Shown piece by piece: positions 60,575-64,000 of a stretch of DNA of 64,000 nt. The stretch covers positions 1 through 64,000 of the forward strand of contig CACNAX010000001.1 in NCBI GenBank assembly GCA_902618565.1. Direction: 5' to 3'. The position numbers and the translations under genes were made by a program. Position 1 is the stretch's first letter; each line of letters starts with the position of its first letter. The stretch is from an uncultured Pelagibacteraceae bacterium. Its GTDB lineage: Bacteria; Pseudomonadota; Alphaproteobacteria; Pelagibacterales; Pelagibacteraceae. The notes below the pieces were generated by a model. That model searched no databases. It had not been told where the DNA came from and worked only from the letters and a program-made list of their open reading frames with translations.

Positions 60575-61160
60575 TTTTCAAATATTCCTCTTTATCTAGT
60601 TCCATTACTCTTCTGGAAACCTCAAAATCAAATCCAGATCTTGCTAATATACCAATATCTTTTTTATAGAATAAAGGTCTATTATCTTCTGTTCTTGAAG
60701 GACCAATTCTTTTTTTTTTACAAACTTTTATGGCTGAAAAAAAATCTTGATCTTCATTATTTTCATTAATTTGTTCAATTGTATTTTTTATGTATTTTTC
60801 TCCAACTCCTTTGCTTATTAAATAATTTCTAATCTTATTTATTGATGAACCTCTTTGGATTAGACTTTTCGCTTTTGTTTCTGAATAAAATTTATCATTT
60901 ATAAATTTAGATTTTTCTAAATCTTCAGCTACAATCTCGATTAGATCTGAAATATTGCTTCTTTTAACGTTATCAACTTTAGATCTTAAATATTTCTTTA
61001 AAAGATATGTTTTTAGCTGTTGTTTTGATGGTGCAAATTTTTCTACATAATTAAGTGCAAAGTTGCGCATTTCATCAATTGTCGCTTCTAAGTTTTTTTT
61101 TTTATTTTTTATAGGAATCATTATTGCATTTAATATAATATAACCCTGATGATTGAACAA
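60558..61160 (-). CDS. recX: RecX-family regulatory protein (true start probably internal)
   Basis: ALNYVEKFAPSKQQLKTYLLKK..., KFINDKFYSETKAKSLIQRGSSINKIRNYLISKGV: RecX tandem three-helix repeats. Confidence 0.75.
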   Translation of the reverse strand: MFNHQGYIILNAIMIPIKNKKKNLEATIDEMRNFALNYVEKFAPSKQQLKTYLLKKYLRSKVDNVKRSNISDLIEIVAEDLEKSKFINDKFYSETKAKSLIQRGSSINKIRNYLISKGVGEKYIKNTIEQINENNEDQDFFSAIKVCKKKRIGPSRTEDNRPLFYKKDIGILARSGFDFEVSRRVMELDKEEYLKIINLL

Positions 61161-61622
61161 ATATCTGCATTTTTTACAGTAGAAATGATCTATATGTGGT
61201 TGAATATAGGTGTAATACCTTTTTGGTTAATGCTTATTATTTTTCCACAAACTAAAGTTTGTGGTTTATTTGTTACTTCAATAATTCCAACATTTATTTT
61301 GGCAAGTGTTTATGTTTATCTATTATATATATTCTTTTTTGCCGGATATGATTTTGATAAAAACTTTATTTTATATTTAAGTTTTTATGATCTTGCTGAG
61401 CTTTTTGAGAATAATGAGTTTTTAATTTTATTTTGGACGCACTTCTTGGCTATAAATTTGTTTTGTGGATCTTGGATTGTTAGAGATAGCCAGAGGTTTT
61501 ATATGTCAAAAATTCTAGTCTTTTTTCCTTTAATAATCACATATTTTATTGGTCCTTTAGGATTATTTATATACTGGGTTATAAGAATTTTTTTCGCAAA
61601 AAGAATAAGTTTATTTGATTAA
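61149..61622 (+). CDS. Membrane protein, abscisic-acid-deficient-4-like (DUF4281) or similar
   Basis: 4-TM; PFWLMLIIFPQTKV, FLAINLFCGSWIVRDSQR, GPLGLFIYWVIR. Confidence 0.65.
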   Translation: MIEQISAFFTVEMIYMWLNIGVIPFWLMLIIFPQTKVCGLFVTSIIPTFILASVYVYLLYIFFFAGYDFDKNFILYLSFYDLAELFENNEFLILFWTHFLAINLFCGSWIVRDSQRFYMSKILVFFPLIITYFIGPLGLFIYWVIRIFFAKRISLFD

Positions 61623-61625
61623 TTT

Positions 61626-62012
61626 TTATTTCTCTACTTTAAAGCCACTGCTCTTCATTTGAGAAAAGCCACCGTCTATATGTGAAATTTTTTCAAACCC
61701 CATGTCTTTCAATGATTTTGTAGCTAGTGCAGATCTTAATCCACCTGCACAAAATAAAACCATTTCTTTGTTCATATCTATCTTGCCTTCTTTAAAGTAA
61801 GGACTATCTGGATCCATCCAAAACTCCAACATTCCTCTAGGAATGTGATGAGAATTTTCTATTCTTCCCATTTTCTCAAGTTCTCGAATATCTCTTATAT
61901 CAATTAAATTGCATTTATCACTGTTTACCATCTCTAATGCTTCCGCTGGGGAAAGTGTCTTGATTTCTGTCAAAGCTTCTGCGACCAATGTTTGTGCTGA
62001 TTTAATGCTCAT
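61626..62012 (-). CDS. Rhodanese-like domain protein
   Basis: NLIDIRDIRELEKMGRIENSHHIPRGMLEFW, VLFCAGGLRSALATKSLKDMGF. Confidence 0.93.
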   Translation of the reverse strand: MSIKSAQTLVAEALTEIKTLSPAEALEMVNSDKCNLIDIRDIRELEKMGRIENSHHIPRGMLEFWMDPDSPYFKEGKIDMNKEMVLFCAGGLRSALATKSLKDMGFEKISHIDGGFSQMKSSGFKVEK

Positions 62013-62055
62013 AAAGGTTTAATACATCATTATAAATTTTAATCTACGAAAAAAT

Positions 62056-62505
62056 ATGCCAAATAAAGCTCCTAATTTCAAAATCCCATCAACCAATTCA
62101 AAACTTTTAGAGCTAAAGAAAATCAAAAGTAAATATAAAGTTTTATATTTCTATCCAAAAGATAATACACCAGGGTGCACAGTTGAGACAAAAGACTTCA
62201 ATTCTCTACTTTCACAATTTAAAAAATTAGACTGTGAAGTTATTGGTATTTCTAAAGATAGTATGGAAAGTCATGAAAAATTTAGAGATAAATTTAAAAT
62301 TAATTTTGATTTGGTAGCAGACGTAAAAAAAGAAGCGATTAAAGCATACAAAGTTTGGGGTAAAAAAAAATTCATGGGTAGAGAATTTATGGGATTAATA
62401 AGAAGTACATTTTTATTAAAAGATGACAAAATTATTAAAGAGTGGCGTTCAGTAAAAGTTAAAGACCACGCAAAAGAAGTGTTAGAATTTTTAAAAACAG
62501 TTTAA
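62056..62505 (+). CDS. bcp: Thioredoxin-dependent peroxiredoxin, Bcp type
   Basis: YFYPKDNTPGCTVETKDFNSLL. Confidence 0.95.
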   Translation: MPNKAPNFKIPSTNSKLLELKKIKSKYKVLYFYPKDNTPGCTVETKDFNSLLSQFKKLDCEVIGISKDSMESHEKFRDKFKINFDLVADVKKEAIKAYKVWGKKKFMGREFMGLIRSTFLLKDDKIIKEWRSVKVKDHAKEVLEFLKTV

Positions 62506-62507
62506 TA

Positions 62508-62536
62508 AAAAAAGGCCCCATTTACGGGGCCTTTTT
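62508..62536. terminator. Bidirectional intrinsic terminator between bcp and amtB
   Basis: aaaaaaGGCCCCatttacGGGGCCttttt. Confidence 0.95.
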
Positions 62537-62563
62537 AGTTTAACTTAAGGGAGGGAGTTAAAT

Positions 62564-63865
62564 TTAGTCTCTTATAGCGTAAGCTATTACACCAGTTTCA
62601 GTTACGTCTGTACCTTTCAGTTCAGCCTCTTTACTTAATCTGATACCCATAGTGTTTTTCATAATTGCCCATACAATGTATGATACTACAAAAACAAATG
62701 CGTTGATCGAGATTACACCGATTAACTGTGCACTAAAGTTTGCATCAGAGTTTGTTAGTGGAACAGCTAATGTTCCCCAAACTCCAGCAAATAAGTGAGC
62801 TGGTATTGCACCAACAACATCATCAATCTTAAATGAGAATAATAGTTTTGTTCCAAACACTACTATCAATCCACCGATTGCACCGATGAATATTGCTGCT
62901 ATAGGTGCTGGCGCTAGTGGTTCAGCTGTTATTGCAACTAATCCACCAATCGCACCGTTAAGCATTTGAACTACATCAGTTTTACCATACATTAATCTAG
63001 TAATTACTGCTGCTGCTAAAACACCACCACACGCTGCTAAGTTTGTATTAATAAATATATTAGATACTGCTACTGCATCATCGAAAGTTCCCATTGCAAG
63101 CTGTGAACCACCGTTGAAACCGAACCAACCTAACCATAAAATAAATACTCCAACTGTTACCAAAGGTATAGAAGAAGCTGCAAATGGTCTCATTGGTTTT
63201 GCTTCACCTGATTTAGCAAATCTTCCTGTTCTCGCACCTAACAACATAGCTCCTGCTAATGCTGCAGCACCACCAGTTGAGTGTACAAGAGTTGAACCAG
63301 CAAAATCAGAGAAACCTAAAGCGGCTAACCAGCCACCACCCCACTGCCATCCCATGACAATTGGATAAATGATTCCTGATAAAATTGCTGCAAATAAGAA
63401 GAAAGGCCATAATTTAATTCTTTCTGCTAACGTACCAGATACAATTGATACTGTTGTTGCACAGAATACCATTTGGAAATACCAATCCGAACCATCTGCA
63501 TATCCTGTATCAACAGCACTTGCATCAGACCACGGAGTGAATGTTCCTATATAGCCACCTTCTGGAATTCCATATGCTAGATTATAACCAACCATCCAGA
63601 ACATAATTCCAGCGATAGAAAATAATCCTATATTTTTTGCACAAATTACAGATACACTTTTTGAAGTTACCATTCCTGATTCTAGCATCGCAAATCCGCA
63701 AGCCATAAACATGACAAGAAAACCACAAACTAAAAATAGAAATGTATTAAAAATAAATCCAACTTCTGCAGAGACTGTAGATTCGGCATAACCTACACTC
63801 GTCATATTCAGTAAGAAAAACAAACTTACTAAAGGACCGACAAGTTTTTTTAAATGTTTAGTCAT
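62564..63865 (-). CDS. amtB: Ammonium transporter
   Basis: FMACGFAMLESGMVTSKSV, GSTLVHSTGGAAALAGAMLLGARTGRF, HLFAGVWGTLAVPL; GGAGG upstream of ATG. Confidence 0.96.
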   Translation of the reverse strand: MTKHLKKLVGPLVSLFFLLNMTSVGYAESTVSAEVGFIFNTFLFLVCGFLVMFMACGFAMLESGMVTSKSVSVICAKNIGLFSIAGIMFWMVGYNLAYGIPEGGYIGTFTPWSDASAVDTGYADGSDWYFQMVFCATTVSIVSGTLAERIKLWPFFLFAAILSGIIYPIVMGWQWGGGWLAALGFSDFAGSTLVHSTGGAAALAGAMLLGARTGRFAKSGEAKPMRPFAASSIPLVTVGVFILWLGWFGFNGGSQLAMGTFDDAVAVSNIFINTNLAACGGVLAAAVITRLMYGKTDVVQMLNGAIGGLVAITAEPLAPAPIAAIFIGAIGGLIVVFGTKLLFSFKIDDVVGAIPAHLFAGVWGTLAVPLTNSDANFSAQLIGVISINAFVFVVSYIVWAIMKNTMGIRLSKEAELKGTDVTETGVIAYAIRD

Positions 63866-63941
63866 TTAACCTCCATTGTTAAAAAGAGGTTCTTATAATT
63901 TTAAAATAAATAAAAACTAATGATTGTTGTTAAAAATAGAT

Positions 63942-63956
63942 ATGCAGTTTTTGCAT
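63942..63956. promoter_or_regulatory. Palindrome ATGCA-N5-TGCAT upstream of amtB
   Basis: atgcagttttTGCAT read directly, 77 bp upstream of the amtB start. Confidence 0.4.
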
Positions 63957-63966
63957 GCAGAAACAG

Positions 63967-64000
63967 CCTTTATTAAGAATTTTAGCATTCCTAATAAAGG
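63967..64000. repeat. 34-nt near-perfect inverted repeat at the window edge (14-bp arms, 1 wobble)
   Basis: cctttattaagaat-tttagc-attcctaataaagg. Confidence 0.85.

Noticed and set aside
63114-63554. Two + strand ORFs antisense to amtB
   Set aside because: amtB is unequivocal; the antisense frames are Pro/Ala/Asn-rich shadows.
1-64000. CRISPR arrays, transposons, prophage, tRNA or rRNA genes
   Set aside because: None seen: no regularly spaced repeats, no transposase/integrase/phage ORFs, no tRNA cloverleaf with CCA in the few intergenic gaps inspected by eye. A tRNAscan-SE/Infernal run would be needed for certainty.

Overview
The window is an AT-rich, gene-dense stretch of alphaproteobacterial chromosome. 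Gene content and style strongly suggest a SAR11/Pelagibacter-like organism: very short intergenic gaps, an AprABM-type sulfite oxidation operon, TRAP/TTT transporters, and methylcitrate-cycle genes. I saw no rRNA, canonical tRNA, CRISPR array, transposase or prophage. Main blocks: cysS/nadE/aroG(class II)/glmS and a truncated glmU; prpDBC; nrdAB with tandem NrdR-like boxes; an inverse-autotransporter-type beta-barrel gene paired with a secreted protein; TRAP + malonyl-CoA decarboxylase + CoA-transferase (putative malonate use); a TctABC transporter; an Anbu proteasome-like protease with a circularly permuted ATP-grasp; an organosulfonate island (xsc, suyAB, tauE, aprABM); a pab-like operon; amtB. 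Hunt highlights: an unlisted 27-aa, extremely basic small protein (57601-57684); an orphan structured locus with a perfect Shine-Dalgarno and a 9-codon ORF (41032-41272); a reduced Anbu/ATP-grasp module; a passenger-less inverse autotransporter preceded by a pseudoknot-like element; and uncharacterised small genes in the apr cluster. Everything was read by eye from the sequence and supplied translations. No database search was run, so family names rest on recognised motifs.
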